NCBI GenBank assembly: GCA_964036295.1
Contig: OZ038469.1
Location: 13,201,591 to 13,265,590 of the forward strand
DNA: 64,000 nucleotides
Direction: 5' to 3'
From: Plumapathes pennacea
Lineage: Eukaryota > Cnidaria > Anthozoa > Antipatharia > Myriopathidae
Both the position numbers and the translations under genes were made by a program. The notes beneath the pieces are model-generated. The model ran no database searches, was not told the origin of the DNA, and saw only the letters and a program-made list of their open reading frames with translations. Within the stretch, counting starts at the first letter, position 1. Each line of letters begins with the position of its first letter. This document shows, in pieces, positions 32,506 to 45,840 of the stretch.

Positions 32506-35500
32506 TTCTTCCGCCGAACCCGGGAGAGTTAAGCTCGGCGCTGCTTTTTGTCTGTTTTTCGATTGATGTTGCCTATCTCCGTGCCGATCTTCGTTTCATG
32601 CAACTTGGCTCTTTGGTTGTGACGTAGTCGTCTGTATAAACCCTGGGCCGTTTTCGAAGGACACTGCAAGGTTTCGCATATCGTTTTCCATATCTTGATC
32701 TCGCTCGAAGATCCTTCTGTACTAAATTGTCAGTACTGGTGTTGAAAGCCTCCGCCTTGAAGGTAAAGTGCTCTTCCTTTCTGCTAGTTCTGTTTTCTTC
32801 GCGCCTTTCATGTTTGAACTGGGCCTCGTCTTTGGCCATCCTGTTCACTTAAAAAGTCTGAACTTTTAATTAGTGTATATTTAACATTTTGTTTGGCTGT
32901 CTGTGGATTCCCCGGCTCTCACCAATGCAGCGCGAAGCAGAAGAAACCGTAAAATTTTACCCGATTACAGCATTTTTTTTTACCCAATACCAGAATGCGT
33001 GGCCTCACGTTCCAAACAAATTACGTCCACACTGTGTTTTCATACGTTTTTAAAAATTAAACCACCGTTTCCGATTTTCTACACTAGTTATCCGTTTTCG
33101 AAGTCGACCGCCCATACTAATTCGTCTTCATTTAGGTACGCATTCGTTTTCGAAAGTCCCTACTTTCGAAACCGTTTTTGCAAACCTACGGTTTTCAAGT
33201 CGTCGTTTTATTGTTGACGGAAGGCAAAAACGCATTCATAACGTATGCATTTTCAAACGAAAATTGATTGGTGGACGGAGCCTGAAAGGCTGGTTTTCAC
33301 AGTGTCATCAACAGAAACAAAGAACCTTTTGCGGAAGTAAAATTCTGTTTTTACACATTGTCGTGAGAGTCATTTTCACCCTGTAGTAGGTAAATACTTA
33401 CGTATGCACGGCCGCAAACATTGTTTTAAAAAGTATGTACGCACAATTTTAATCTAGTTGAAGATAATTCATATTTAAAGTGTTCTTTCTTTCTGCCAGT
33501 TGTGCTTTCTACGAGCAATTCTGGTTTAAACTTGGGCTGTTCTTTGGCCATCCTCTTTACTTAGCAAATCAGAACTTTAAAGCATGTTTATTAAACTTTA
33601 TGTTTGGCTGTCTTGTTTAAATCCACCAGCTTCCACCAATGCAACGAAGTAAAACAAACTGCGACATTTTACCCGCGTTTACAACTTTGTTTACTCCATG
33701 CTAGAATACGCGACCTTGCACTCCAGATAACAGCTAATTGAAAGGCTGGACAGGTTTTCACAGTGTCATTAGTAGAACTGTAGAAGCAATGCAAAGTAAT
33801 TTATGCGTTAGCCTGTTTTTACACAAAGTATCGCGAGAATCATTCTCCCCTGTAGTACGTAAATAATTATGTATGCACAGCCGCAAAAACTGTTTATAAT
33901 TCTTACTGAGCAGAATTGAGCTGTATCAATAGATAATTAAAAATGCCGTCGTGTACTAATAAATAAGAGTAAGCCATGGGATACTGTATTAATTTTAACA
34001 AAAAAACCTGAATTATGTATGTTTTGACACTTTATTACAGTAGACATTTTCTTAGTAACCATAAAATACGTGCCTTGCCTTGCCACCACTTACACTTCTG
34101 AATTCGGGGGACTGGGTACTTGGTAACTTTCCACGTGATGTGCTTGTGGCTCATGAACAAAACAATCAGCTTATTAGAATCTTCGACAGTTCTCCCGCCG
34201 AACCTGGGAGAGTTAAGCTTGGCGCTGTTTTTCGTCTGTTTTTCGATTGATGTTACCTATATCCGTGCCGATCTTCGTTTCAAGTAACTCGGTGCTTTAG
34301 TTGTGACGTCGTCTGTATCGACCCTGGGCCGTTTTCCAAGGACGCTGCAAGGTTTCGCATACCCTTTGCCATACCTTGATCTCGCTCGAAGATCCTTTTG
34401 TAATAAATCGTCAGTACTGGTGTTGAAAGCCTCCTCCTTGAAGGTACAGTGCTCTTCCTTTCTGCTAGTTCTGTTTTCTGGGAGCGTTTCGGGTTAGAAC
34501 TGGGCCTCGTCTTTGGCCAGCCTGTTCACTTAAAAAGTCCGAACTTTGAAGTGGTGTTTATCAAATTTTTATTTGGCTGTCTTTGGACTCCCCCGGCTCC
34601 CGCCAATGCAACGAAGTAGAAAAAACCGTGAAACTTTACGCGATTACAGCATATTTTTTACCACCATATCAGAATGCGTGCGTTTTTGAAAAACCTTCGT
34701 TTTTGTTTTTCTACGCTATTCCTCCATCTTCGATGTCGACTGCCCACACTAATTCGTTTTCATTTGAGAACGCATTCGTTTTCGAAATTGTCCATTTTGG
34801 GAACTTTTTTTGCAAACCTACGATTCTCAAGTTGTCGTTTTGGTGTTGACAGAAGGCAAAAACGCATTCATAAAAATGTATGCATTTTCAAACGAAAATT
34901 GATTGGTGGACGGAGCCTGAGAGGTTGGTTTTCACAGTGTCATCAACAAAAACAAAGAACCTTTTGCGGAAGTAAAATCCTGTTTTTACACATTGTCGTG
35001 AGAGTCATTTTCACCCTGTAGTAGGTAAATACTTACGTATGCACGGCCGCAAACATTGTTTTAAAGAGTATGTACGCACAATTTTAATCTAATTGAAGAT
35101 AATTCATATTTAAAGTGTTCTTTCTTTCTGCTAGTTGTGCTTTCTACGAGCAATTCTGGTTTAAACTTGGACTGTTCTTTGGCCATCCTCTTTACTTAGC
35201 AAATCAGAACCTTAAAGATGTTTATCAAACTTTATGTTTGGCTGTCTTGTTTAGATCCCCAGCTTCCACCAATGCAACGAAGTAAAACAAACTGCGACAT
35301 TTTACCCGCGTTTACAACTTTGTTTACTCCATGGTAGAATACGCGGCCTTGCACTCCAGATAAAGCTAATTGAAAGGCTGGACAGGTCTTCACAGTGTCA
35401 TATTAGTAGAAGTAGGAGCAATGCAAAGAAATTTATGCGCTAGCCTGTTTTTACACAAAGTATCGCGAGAATCATTCTCCCCTGTAGTACTACGTGACGT

Positions 35501-37550
35501 AAATAATTATGTATGCACAGCCGCAAAAACTGTTTATAATTCTTATTGAGCAGAATTGAGCTCTATCAATAGATAATTAAAAATGCCGTCGTGTACTAAT
35601 AAATAAGAGTAAGCCATGGGATACTGTATTAATTTTAACAAAAAAATCCTGCATTATATATGTTTTGACACTTTATTACAGTAGACATTTTCTTAGTAGT
35701 AACCATAAAATACGTGCCTTGCCATGCCGTCACTGACACTTCTGAGTCCGGGGGACTGGGTATTTGGTAACTTTCCACGTGATCTGCTTGTGGCTCATGA
35801 ACAAAACAGTCATCTTTTTAGAATCTTCGACAGTTCTCCCGCCGAACCCGGGAGAGTTAAGCTCGGCGCTGTTTTTCGTCTGTTTATCGATTGATGTTGC
35901 CTATCTCCGTGCCGATCTTTGTTTCAGGCGACTCGGTGCTTTGGTTGTGACGTCGTCTGTATCGACCCTGGGCCGTTTTCCAAGGACGCTGCAAGGTTTC
36001 GCATACCGTCTGCCATACCTTGATCTCGCTCGAAGATCCTTCTATACTAAATTGTCAGTACTGGTGTTGAAAGCCTCCGCCTTGAAGGTAAAGTGCTCTT
36101 CCTTTTTGCTAGTTCTGTTTTCTGGGCGCGTTTCAGGTTGGAACTGGGCCTCGTCTTTGGCCATCCTGTTCACTTAAAAAGTCCGAACTTTTAAGTGGTG
36201 TTTATCAAATTTTTATTTGGCTGTCTTTGGACTCCCCCGGCTCCCGCCAATGCAACGAAGTAGAAAAAATCCGTGAAATTTTACCCGATTACAACATATT
36301 TTTACCACCATATCAGAATGCGTGCGTTTCTGAAAAACCTTCGTTTTCGTTTTTCTACACTATTCCTCCGTTTTCGAAGTCGACTGCCCACACTAATTCG
36401 TTTTCATTTGAGAACGCATTCGTTTTCGAAATTGTCCATTTTGGGACTTTTTTTGCAAACCTACGATTCTCAAGTTGTCGTTTTGGTGTTGACAGAAGGC
36501 AAAAACGCATTCATAAAAATGTATGCATTTTCAAACGAAAATTGATTGGTGGACGGAGCCTGAGAGGTTGGTTTTCACAGTGTCATCAACAAAAACAAAG
36601 AACCTTTTGCGGAAGTAAAATCCTGTTTTTACACATTGTCGCGAGAGTCATTCTCACCCTGTAGTAGGTAAATACTTGCGTATGCACGGCCGCAAACATT
36701 GTTTTAAAAAATATGTATGCACAATTTTAATCTAATTGAAGATAATTCATATTTAAAGTGTTCTGTCTTTCTGCTAGTTGTGCTTTCTACTAGCAATTCT
36801 GGTTTAAACTTGGGCTGTTCTTTGGCCATCCTCTTCACTTAGCAAATCAGAACCTTAAAGATGTTTATCAAACTTTATGTTTGGCTGTCTTGTTTAGATC
36901 CACCAGCTGCCACCAATGCAACGAAGTAAAACAAACTACGACATTTTACCCGCGTTTACAACTTTGTTTACTCCATGCTAGAATACGCGGCCTTGCACTC
37001 CAGATAACAGCTAATTGAAAGTCTGGACAGGTTTTCACAGTGTCATTAGTAGAACTATAGAAGCAATGCAAAGAAATTTATGCGCTAGCCTGTTTTTAGA
37101 CAAAGTATCGCGAGAATCATTCTCCCCTGTAGTACGTAAATAATTATGTATGCACAGCCGCAAAAACTGTTTATAATTCTTACTGAGCAGAATTGAGCTG
37201 TATCAATAGATAATTTAAAATGCCGTCGTGTACTAATAAATAAGAGTAAGCCATGGGATACTTTATTAATTTTAACAAAAAAATCCTGCATTATGTATGT
37301 TTTGACACTTTATTACAGTAGATATTTAATAACCATAAAATACGTGCCTCGTCTTGCCGTCACTGACACTTCTGAGTCCGGGGGACTGGGTACTTGGTAA
37401 CTTTCCACGTGATCTGCTTGTGGCTCATGAACAAAACAGTCAGCTTCTTAGAATCTTCGACAGTTCTCCCGCCGAACCCGGGAGAGTTAAGCTCGGCGCT
37501 GTTTTTTGTCTGTTTTTCGATTGTTGTTGCCTATCTCCGTGCCGATTTTT
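32505..37550. repeat. Tandem array of about 1.65 kb units, block B (three units and a partial)
   Basis: CCGCCGAACC motifs at about 32512, 34196, 35840 and 37470 give unit lengths near 1684, 1644 and 1630. The fourth unit is cut off at 37550, where unrelated hairpin-headed sequence begins. Each unit has the same two half-units as in block A. The second and third units resemble each other and those of block C more than the first unit, which carries the variant GTCAATTCTTCCGCCG and GCGTGGCCTCACGTTCC as in all first units. Non-coding by my reading. Confidence 0.7.
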
Positions 37551-38330
37551 AAGCTCGCGTTCAGCACAAAGTGCTGAAAAGCGAAGCTTCATGCGATCCA
37601 GTCAACTGGAATGTGTCCCGGTGCTGTCAACAATGGATTCCAAATATGGAAGTCGTTCTGTTCCCAATTTGGCAGTATCGATATTACCGACAACGCAACA
37701 AAATCGAGAACGCGATCGTCGAAGTAGTTTTTGCTGTGGCATTTTTAAGCGTCCCACCTTATTGCAGTTAAGACTGCGTCAGTCAGTCCGTCATTCTGTG
37801 TCAACAATTGCCTTTGAAATTTGAGCATCAGCGAATACGCATGAAGAAACGAAGAGATGGGAAGACGTTTTCTGGAGTTATTTTTATTGTTATCATTGTA
37901 TTCCTTAATTGCCAGTAGATCTGTTGAACTTCAGAACCATTATCACACAGGTTTTGGTGAATTCTCGGTTGTTTGACAAGCGTAAGTCAAAGTTGAAATT
38001 CCCGTGTGACCACTGACAGCCCTGAGCGACTTCAGCTTGTCGAAATATTTCTATCGTTTGATTATAGTTGCTTTGCTTCGCATAGTTTTCGCCAGCAATG
38101 AAAAATGCTGTAGAGAACTGGAAGAAGAAGAATTCGAAAATGAATTTGACCAAAACCGCAAGTAATGTCAACAAGTTCTCATATTTCACTTAAACTTAGG
38201 CGTATTTTCTTTAAGCACGTATTTAGTTTGAATGCAGCCCAGACTGGAGTATCATGGCCTCTGATGAATATGTAGATGTTGAACATAAGCTGTGCATGAC
38301 ATGAGTAATGAAGTCACGGATAGACTTTTT
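37551..38330. mobile_element. Hairpin-headed sequence and unassigned flank
   Basis: Starts AAGCTCGCGTTCAGCAC, which folds back on GTGCTGA and GCGAAGCTT (37551-37589). Then comes GTGCTGTCAACAATGGA, also found in the similarly headed insertion at 54646. The following frame (MDSKYGSRSVPNLAVSI) is short. The rest to 38330 has no recognisable gene; a 94-codon minus-strand ORF at 37905-38189 has no family features. Confidence 0.4.
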
Positions 38331-39490
38331 TCAGTGCAACTCCGGAAGGTCTCCTTCCGGTTCAAAGATTTGGCATTCGGTGAAGGATTTTAAATTCTCC
38401 CAATTCGAGCGTCTAAGTTTATAATTTTCACCCTATGCCGCCTTGTAAATTAGGGTTTTCAAAACTGAGACTAAATCGAATACGCGGTTCACAAAAGTGG
38501 AGGCCAGCGGAAACGGATGCGCACTTCCACATACCTAAATTAAGCAATTTTTACGATGTGGCCTTGAGCCAGTTCTATTAAATACCCACTCCCGCAAAAG
38601 TACTTTCTACAAATTTGCGAGCTTACAGCTGCCTTGCTGCTTTGATTTAACTGAATGCGTTTCACTTCTATCAGGCTTTCGAGTATTCGTGCTTTGTAAC
38701 AAATATAGAATTGAAAGCGAGGAATGTAACACGAGCCCAATACGAGACATGTTTAAAATATTATTGCGGTTTTGTTTACAGTGTGTTCAGTCCATTTGTG
38801 ACTGCAAACTCAATGCTCAGGACTATTTCGGTGTATTTTTCATTTCTGGTATACAATGACCGTTGCGAAAGAAAGGCTACATGATTGAATGAAAGAAACA
38901 TTTCAACAGGCAATGTACGATAAGCAGAAGAATTTTACGAGGCAACAGATGTCATGGACAGAGTAAAGCATAAATCGACATTGTTTTGCGGCTAAAGCTC
39001 ATCGTAGCTCATCGTAGCTCATCGTGATAATCTGGTTTCCGTTTTCGGCCTGTTTTCTTCCCAGAAGTATTTCGTGTCGGCACAGAAAGTTTCGTCGGGA
39101 CTAAATATTTAGCGGTGACAGAGATGTTTGCAATCCCCCAGCGGTATCCATCAAACATCTGTTCACGGCTATTCTCGAAGCTTCCGCGGTGAACTAAAGA
39201 ACGCAAGCCAAAATCGTTCCCAAACATCCAGTTTATCAGTGCGTGTTCCACAAAGCCAAACGGTGTTGAGTTTGGATTAAATGCAGTTAACTTTTACACA
39301 CAAGTACCGAGCAATTCACTGGCCACACTCGAGTTGTTTAACGAAGTCAATTACGTCATTGCATATCACGTGATAATCTGAACCAATATCCGTGTGCAGA
39401 TTCGTAACCCAGAAAACTAACATGACGAAAAAGATACGCCGTGTGATTTTAAGCTCGACGGGCCACGCCCGCGAGCAAAAAGTAGCAAGC
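38330..39490. repeat. Inverted, diverged copy of the 18.2-19.6 kb segment
   Basis: Reading the minus strand recovers TTGCTCGCGGG, the KYLVPTKLSVPTRNTS frame (compare KYFVSPQKVSSG in block A), EPKS-like pieces, and the CSQCVQSICDCKLN-like region read on the plus strand at about 38780-38850. A tiny direct repeat AGCTCATCGT occurs three times at 38997-39024. No intact gene. Confidence 0.45.
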
Positions 39491-39497
39491 GCTAATT

Positions 39498-39926
39498 TCA
39501 CTTCATAGACACTTTAAATAATTTCGAAACTAATAGCGGTAGGATCTCAATCCGCTCGAATTTACACGGCAATCTACAAATACAGAAAATTCGGCGAATG
39601 TAAATGTCACCTTGTATTCTTATAAATGCTTCTTCGCATTTGCATTGCTCAGTTACCAGAAACTCAGCTTGATTTTCACAGCGATCTTGCCCGTATGACA
39701 ATTGTCCGAGTGATTGCTTCAGTGCAGGGTCCAAGGTAACTGACTTGAAGTCATTTGAACTCCATGACGATATTTGGTGTTGAAAACGGTGTGATTTGGT
39801 TACCTTGGGTGGAAACCTTCCCCATTTTATTTGCAGTGAAAATCCTTTCCAATTAAATTGATAATTCTGAAACCCATAATACTTTCCTCCCGAAACAATG
39901 GCTGCCTCGTTATAAGGTTTTCCCAA
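39498..39926 (-). CDS. Unrecognised 142-codon ORF
   Basis: An isolated minus-strand frame starting MGKPYNEAAIVSGG and ending LFKVSMK, with no signal peptide, membrane helix or motif I recognise. Nothing around it supports expression, and no second copy is visible in the window. Listed only because of its length in AT-rich DNA; it may be chance or a transposon fragment. Confidence 0.12.
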   Translation of the reverse strand: MGKPYNEAAIVSGGKYYGFQNYQFNWKGFSLQIKWGRFPPKVTKSHRFQHQISSWSSNDFKSVTLDPALKQSLGQLSYGQDRCENQAEFLVTEQCKCEEAFIRIQGDIYIRRIFCICRLPCKFERIEILPLLVSKLFKVSMK

Positions 39927-42900
39927 AACAATAGGTTATCTCCATATTAGGATCTGGAACCGGAAAAAGCGTACGGACGGACGGAAGTGGCTTAGCTTAT
40001 TATTTTATAGATTATTGTAGGGTGTTGTTTTCTTATCTGTTTTACTATCTGCGTACGTCCTGAAGTGCATTGCGTAAACAAACTTGTGAACTGTTTACAT
40101 CCTGCACGGCGGAACAGAACCAAGAGCAAGTTAATTTAGTCTGTTAGTCTTTCTAGGTGGCCGCTTAACAGAGGTAAAAACAAACAAACAAACAAACAAA
40201 CAAAACAAGGGAAATTAGCAAAGTATAAAGCCCAGAAGTGGTCGCGAGATCGCTTCGAGAGTAGCTGGACCTAAAGAGGCCGAGGTGATCGGTCATGGAA
40301 GTTCAACTGTACGATGATTTGAAATGATATGGATACGACTTCGCATGCGTACGTTCCAAGGTTAATTTACCTCTCTCGAGTAGCATTATTTTCAGCTGCA
40401 GCGGTTAAATGAATACGCACTTAAAAAAATAACAAAAGATTAGGCCCAGAAGTGGTCGCGAGATCGCTTCAAGAATAGCTGATCCTAATAAAGGCCGAGG
40501 TTCGCTCATGGAGGTTTGACTGTATTATGATTTGGAATGATATGGATACGAATTCTCATGTGTAAGTACCAAGGTTAATTTTATTTCTCTCGACTAGCAA
40601 TATTTTGCTACCTGCGGCTAAATTGCATAATTAGAATTACTATTACGCCACCAATGGAGCATCAATTCAGTCCAATACGTGTTCACATATTGGCCTTGGG
40701 TATCTTTTATAGATCGCACCTTACGCATCACATATATTTGATTTTTCATAGATTGATTGGCATCCTCGGAGACCCAACGAGACTTTGACTACAATTAAAA
40801 AAAGAACTGAAAAATGTGACTACTCAAAGGACAACTCTCAGTCAGAAAATACAACGCAACACAATGCATTACCCAATAATCTTTATTTAAACTGCTTGTG
40901 GTCTTTAGAAGGTCATTCTCACGATCGCATAGATTGGCTTTTTCTTTGTCGGCAACTGCGAGGCTTTCATCTTCGCGCTTTATTGGTCCAGTAGTTTTCT
41001 TTAACTCTTGGCTTTGTCGCTCTGGTTAGCAAGTTCCAGTGGGCAGAGGTCGTCCTGACTTCTTTGAGTTTCCCTTTGAAATAACAGTCTAAGCCTTTCT
41101 AGTGTCAGTGATTATTTCGTTCCTAAGCTTTATATCTGGCCCACATCTCCGTATCTTTTGTTTCAACTGAAGATTTAATAATAACTTGAAGCTTCTGGAA
41201 GTACACTTCTGCTCAGCTTATGTAGTTTTCTCAGACAAATTATGGCACTAACAATCAATTCTCCAAGGAAAAGAAAAGACATCAAAATGAACCTTCCCGG
41301 AGAAAACAGACATTGCAAATTATGTTATGCAATCTTCAGTTTCGATAAAATAGCAGTCGGCTGTAAGTTAGAGAGTGTGTTGTCAACGGATAAAATCAGG
41401 TAACTTAGAGAGTTCTACAGTATTGTAGAGCCATATGAATTCTTATTACGGATAATGAGACCGTTGAAAATTTGTAAAAGCAGTGAATGGTGCGCAATTT
41501 AAGGCTCCCATATTTCATTTTAACTTGTTAAGATAAGTGAGGAGGAAGATGTCTGTTTATCGCTCATTTTGGCTCTGCTCGACAAACGAATCCGGTGAAC
41601 AAGGTGGGACGCAAGTATCTATAGACGTGTCATAAGTGGCCAGTAAAACTTTGCAACAGACTGGAGGCCAGTAGGGAAAAGAGAGAGCAATAAGCAAAAA
41701 TATATGAAGAATCACAGTGCATCACAAAAGTCACAAAACCATATAGAAATAAAGGCATTTTCAAGCGTCACAGTTTAGGGCGCGGATCGAATGTAAACTT
41801 TCACTGCTCTCGATTGACATCACGTGGCCGCAGTCAAACATCTGGTCACAATTGTTTGGTTAGCTCGCTTCATGCTTACTGAGATGAATCTACTACAATC
41901 AAAATGACTGAAACATCTAAACTTTTGGTGAGAACCTGATTATATCTCAACTCTCAATACGGGGTACGTAGAACCGGAAAGATGGAATCGGCGATATTGA
42001 TTCAGTAATTATAAGTTGAGACAACAATTGAATTAGTGTTTGCGTTGTTGTGCCTATACGCGGAATTCAAAGCCTGAACCCCCTAAAGGCAACATTCATC
42101 CTATTTTAATGCCAGCATTCAAGTTGTGGTTTGTCTTTTTTTTTTGTTGCCGATATTTTTGTTACCTGTGGCTTAATGATACGTAACTGTACTTTACTTG
42201 AAGTAAACCTGCGGCTACCTAAATATTTTAGCTCCTGAGTTGTTACCGATAAAAGATTGCTAGATCAGCTGCGTTTCGCTTAGTACATGTTCACACAAAT
42301 ATTATGGGCCTTGAATGGATACGTTTACGCGTAGGGTACGTGCTGGAATGTGTGGTGCATTGTTCTTGTAGTTTTTCAAATGATTTCCGTCCTGTGGAAA
42401 ATGTGTTGTGGTCAGAATGTTTTGTTATGAGACACCACGTTGTTTATTTTAACATGTAGCTAGATCAGTTTAATTTGATGTTTCACATTACTTCTCAGAA
42501 AACTATCCAGTTTTAAGAAATTCATAAAAATCTGCTACTTTAGGTTGTGTTTTCATCAAGTGTAGGGTTTTAGTCTTCTAGCAGCGAACTCTGCATTTCA
42601 AATAATAGTTGTATTGTTTCACCGCCAACTTGCGCCACCCCTCAAGAATGACTAACTCTAACTGTCATTAGAGACTGAGATATAACGTAGCAGTGTAAGT
42701 GAAACAGCCTTCTAGCAGTTCCGCGAAACTTGGTGTCATATTTCTACGCAATTCGTCTTTTGTGTTATCAAAGACTCCAGTTCTGTTGTGGTTTGCTTTC
42801 GTTGCTTTCATTCTGATAACCACAACAGGCGCCAAACTGACTTAGTAACCGGTACAGGTGACTGGTGTCCTTGAAGGACTCAAATTTTGGCAAACTTTAG

Positions 42901-43399
42901 CACATCTTTTGTCCAGCCTATGTACTTTTCGTAGACGATTTATGGCAGTAACAATGAACTGTGCTTAATAAAAGCATCGCCAAATAAACCTTTTCGGAGG
43001 AAAAAAGACGTTGCAAATTATGTTATGCAATCTTCATTTTCGAGAAAATACAGCAGTCGGATGTAGGAGAATCTGAATCGTGTACCCCCCCAGGCAAAGT
43101 TCACTGATCCTATTATATAAAGCCAGTCGGGCAAGGTGTTGTTTGTCTTTTTCTTTTTACTACCTGCGTTCGTCCTGAAGTGCTTTGCATAAAACAGATT
43201 CGTGAAAAGTTTACAGCCTGCACGGCGGAATAGAACAAGAGCAAGTTGCATCCTGCAGAAGGTAAATTATGAGCATTCACGATTAAATGCACATTTGAGC
43301 AAGAAAAGTAACAAAATTTATCCGCAAATAAATTTGAATTTACGCATTGCTATTTTGTGAACGGGTAAATTCAGGTAACTTAGAGAGTTTTATTATATA

Positions 43400-43607
43400 C
43401 ATACTGAGACATACTCACGAAAAAGCCATATCGTAAAATTTCGTACGCAAATGAGTTCTAGCCAATGAGAGGCCGCGAACGACGCTTTTCACACGTAAAA
43501 AAAATCGTTCGTCCAATCACAAGCTGCGAACGACGATTTTTCACTACTTTTAAAGGGTTTCCCGGTCCCATCATAAATGTCTCAGTATGTATATATTAAA
43601 CAGAAAA
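43400..43607. mobile_element. MITE with ATACATACTGAGACAT terminal inverted repeats
   Basis: Left end TATACATACTGAGACATACTC; right end ATAAATGTCTCAGTATGTATAT, inverted copies of each other about 205 bases apart. Inside, GCCAATGAGAGGCCGCGAACGACG and CCAATCACAAGCTGCGAACGACG form a direct repeat. Flanks are AT-rich. Confidence 0.65.
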
Positions 43608-43750
43608 CATCATGGAAAGTGCTTTGTACAGTTTTTATTCACTCGTTGTTTCGTATCATAAAACTCACTCGCTCGCAAAGCCTCGCTCGTTCGTTTTATG
43701 ATACTTCACAACTCGTGAATAAAAACCGTACGCGCGCACTTTCCATGAAG
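43608..43750. mobile_element. Adjacent palindrome (TTTTTATTCACTCG arms)
   Basis: Left arm CATGGAAAGTGC...TTTTTATTCACTCG...GTATCATAAAAC, right arm GTTTTATGATAC...CTCGTGAATAAAAACCGT...GCACTTTCCATG. The spacer contains CTCGCTCGCAAAGCCTCGC. It abuts the MITE ending at 43607. Non-coding. Confidence 0.65.
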
Positions 43751-44629
43751 TAATCTCTATTTATTGTATAGTAGAGCCGCATGAATTCTTACTACGGATA
43801 ATGAAACTGGTGAAAATTTGTAAAAGTAGTGAAATGGTGCATAATTTAAGGCTCCCATATTTCACTTTAACTTGTTAAGATAAGTGAGGAGGAAGATGTC
43901 TGCCGTTTATCGCTCATTTTGGCTCTGCTCGACAAACGAATCAGGTGAACAAGATGGGACGCAAGTATCTATAGACGTGTCATAAGTGGCCAGTAAAACT
44001 TTGCAACAGACTGGAGGCCAGTAGGGCAAAGAGAGAGCAATAAGCAAAAATATATGAAGAATCACAGTGCATCACAAAAGTCACAAAACCATATAGAAAT
44101 AAAGACATTTTCAAGCGTCACAGTTTAGGGCGCGGATCGAATGTAAACTTTCACTGCTCTCGATTGACATCACGTGGCCGCAGTCAAACATCTGGTCACA
44201 ATTGTTTGGTTAGCTCGCTTCATGCTTACTGAGATGAATCTACCACAATCAAAATGACTGAAACATCTAAACTTTTGGTGAGAACCTGATTATATCTCAA
44301 CTATCAATACGGGGTACGTAGAGCCGGGAAGATGGAATCGGCGATATTGATTCAGTAATTATAAGTTGAGACAACAATTGAATTAGTGTTTGCGTTGTTG
44401 TGCCTATACGCGGAATTCAAAGCCTGAACCCCCTAAAGGAAACATTCATCCTAGTTTAATGCCAGCATTCAAGTTGTAGTTTGTCTGAGTTGTTACCGGT
44501 AAAAGATTGCTAGATCAGTCGCGTTTCGCTCAGTACATGTACACACATATTATGGGCCTTGAATGGATACGTTTACGCGTAACTTATGTGCTGGAATGTG
44601 TGGTGCATTGTTCTTGTATTTTTAGCTCG

Positions 44630-45592
44630 CGATCTCACTTGTGGGATTGCGAGGTTTTAAACTCACACTGTCCTCCCTATGTCCATCTGTTGTCAACTAA
44701 AGCAGTTGCGGTCAAACGTTTAATTGATTTTAAAGAACTTTAGTTGTTAATTTTTACCGAAAAAAAATTTTTTTTGGCTGCTTTTCGATCCATCCAGCCG
44801 CCACTAATACAACGATTGCCAGGAGTACGAAGCATAGGACACAGAAATCGACCACCAATGCTCTCAGTCAAAACTGCGCAACCTTGCATTCCCAAACCAG
44901 CAAGAGCGTCCCCGCCTCTATTCATCTGGAATACTTAGTTCAAAGGTGTTTATTTTTCGATAATTAAAAGTGTCTCTACTATAAACAGAGCATTATCAAA
45001 ATCAAGCACATAAATCGTAGATAAAAACGTTAAATTGATTTTAATCAAGAGCAGAAAAAAAGGAAGTCGAGAAATGCTGAAGGACATGGCACACCAGTCA
45101 GAATGTTTGCACAAGTTGGAGAACACAGGAAACTATCGGCAAACTGAAGGTATCACATCTGACGGCAAAAATAGTCATTTTGCGACAGAAAAAAAATTAT
45201 CTTGGGATTTTTTTTATTTTGCGGTTAATATTCACCTCTTTACCGCATTCGCTACCAAGTTCAATTTGTTTTCTTGTCAGTAACTGACAAATCTGATATA
45301 ATTTGCAAATCTCGCGGAACTTGCCACCAATGCAACACTTGTTACTTACAATCCTAGCTCACGACCACTGGATGCACGGCTCTACTTTCCGGACCAAGTA
45401 AAAGTCCCTTACTCGCCTGGAATGTTTTGCTCGCAATGTGTTTATTTTTATTATGTTGATTAAAAGTGGCTACAGCTAAACAAATCACGATCAAAGCAAA
45501 GCACAGTTTAAACAAGAGCGTTAAAAGAAGATAATTGGTGGAGGACAACAGAAGTTCTGCATGCACGTAGCTGTCACTTGACCTGCTTCCAT
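44630..45592. other. Unassigned region with a third hairpin head and diverged array pieces
   Basis: At 44624-44656 a stem-loop (CTCGCGATCTCAC against GTGGGATTGCGAG) resembles the heads at 37551 and 54644. Then TTTTTGGCTGCTTTTCGATC and GCCGCCACTAATACAACGA recall the 1.65 kb array unit, as does GCCACCAATGCAAC near 45324. Small ORFs here have no recognisable features. Confidence 0.35.
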
Positions 45593-45840
45593 ACGGCTTC
45601 ATATCTCGGTGGTGAGAGCGTCGTATCGCTATCGCAAAGGTCATGGGTTCGATTTGCGTTAAAGCCTGGATTTTTTTCCGGTCTATCCTTGCAACTGCTT
45701 AAGCTGCTTTATATAGGCTCGTGATGACTACATTCCAATTCAGTTTTAGCCGCGAGGGTCACTTTCATTATCAATCTAAGTAAATTATTTTGATACAAGA
45801 TTTGTTGCCATTTATTGTAATCAATACTCAAAATTGTAGT
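45593..45840 (+). mobile_element. tRNA-derived SINE, diverged copy
   Basis: Has GGCTTCATATCTCGGTGG and GAGAGCG as A-box region and GGTCATGGGTTCGATT as B-box, closer to a tRNA consensus than the copies at 19975 and 63533. The body has an extra 50 bases around TTTATATAGGCTCGTGATG. Ends with TACAAGATTTGTTGCCAT-TATTGTAAT as in the others. Confidence 0.65.

Larger units (their letters stand above)
39930..44630. repeat. Repeat-rich intergenic region between block B and gene 3
   Basis: No supported gene. Direct duplications: 40215-40400 against 40440-40620 (CCCAGAAGTGGTCGCGAGAT); 40048-40135 against 43164-43250 (CCTGCACGGCGGAA); 41215-41380 against 42917-43065; and 41500-42120 plus 42230-42375 against 43850-44480 plus 44487-44627. 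The order of pieces differs, so duplication was followed by rearrangement. A (CAAA)n run sits at 40180-40203. Confidence 0.55.

Noticed and set aside
34674..35021. Repeated plus-strand frames with FRFSTLFL and RFGVDRRQKRIHKNV in each array unit
   Set aside because: They track the array copy by copy, are frame-shifted or truncated in several units, start in different places, and show no domain. They fit GTTTTCGAAA-rich repeat DNA read by chance.
37354..37824. 156-codon plus-strand ORF across the truncated array unit
   Set aside because: It spans the junction between the array and the hairpin-headed sequence, so it is a chance fusion with no domain.
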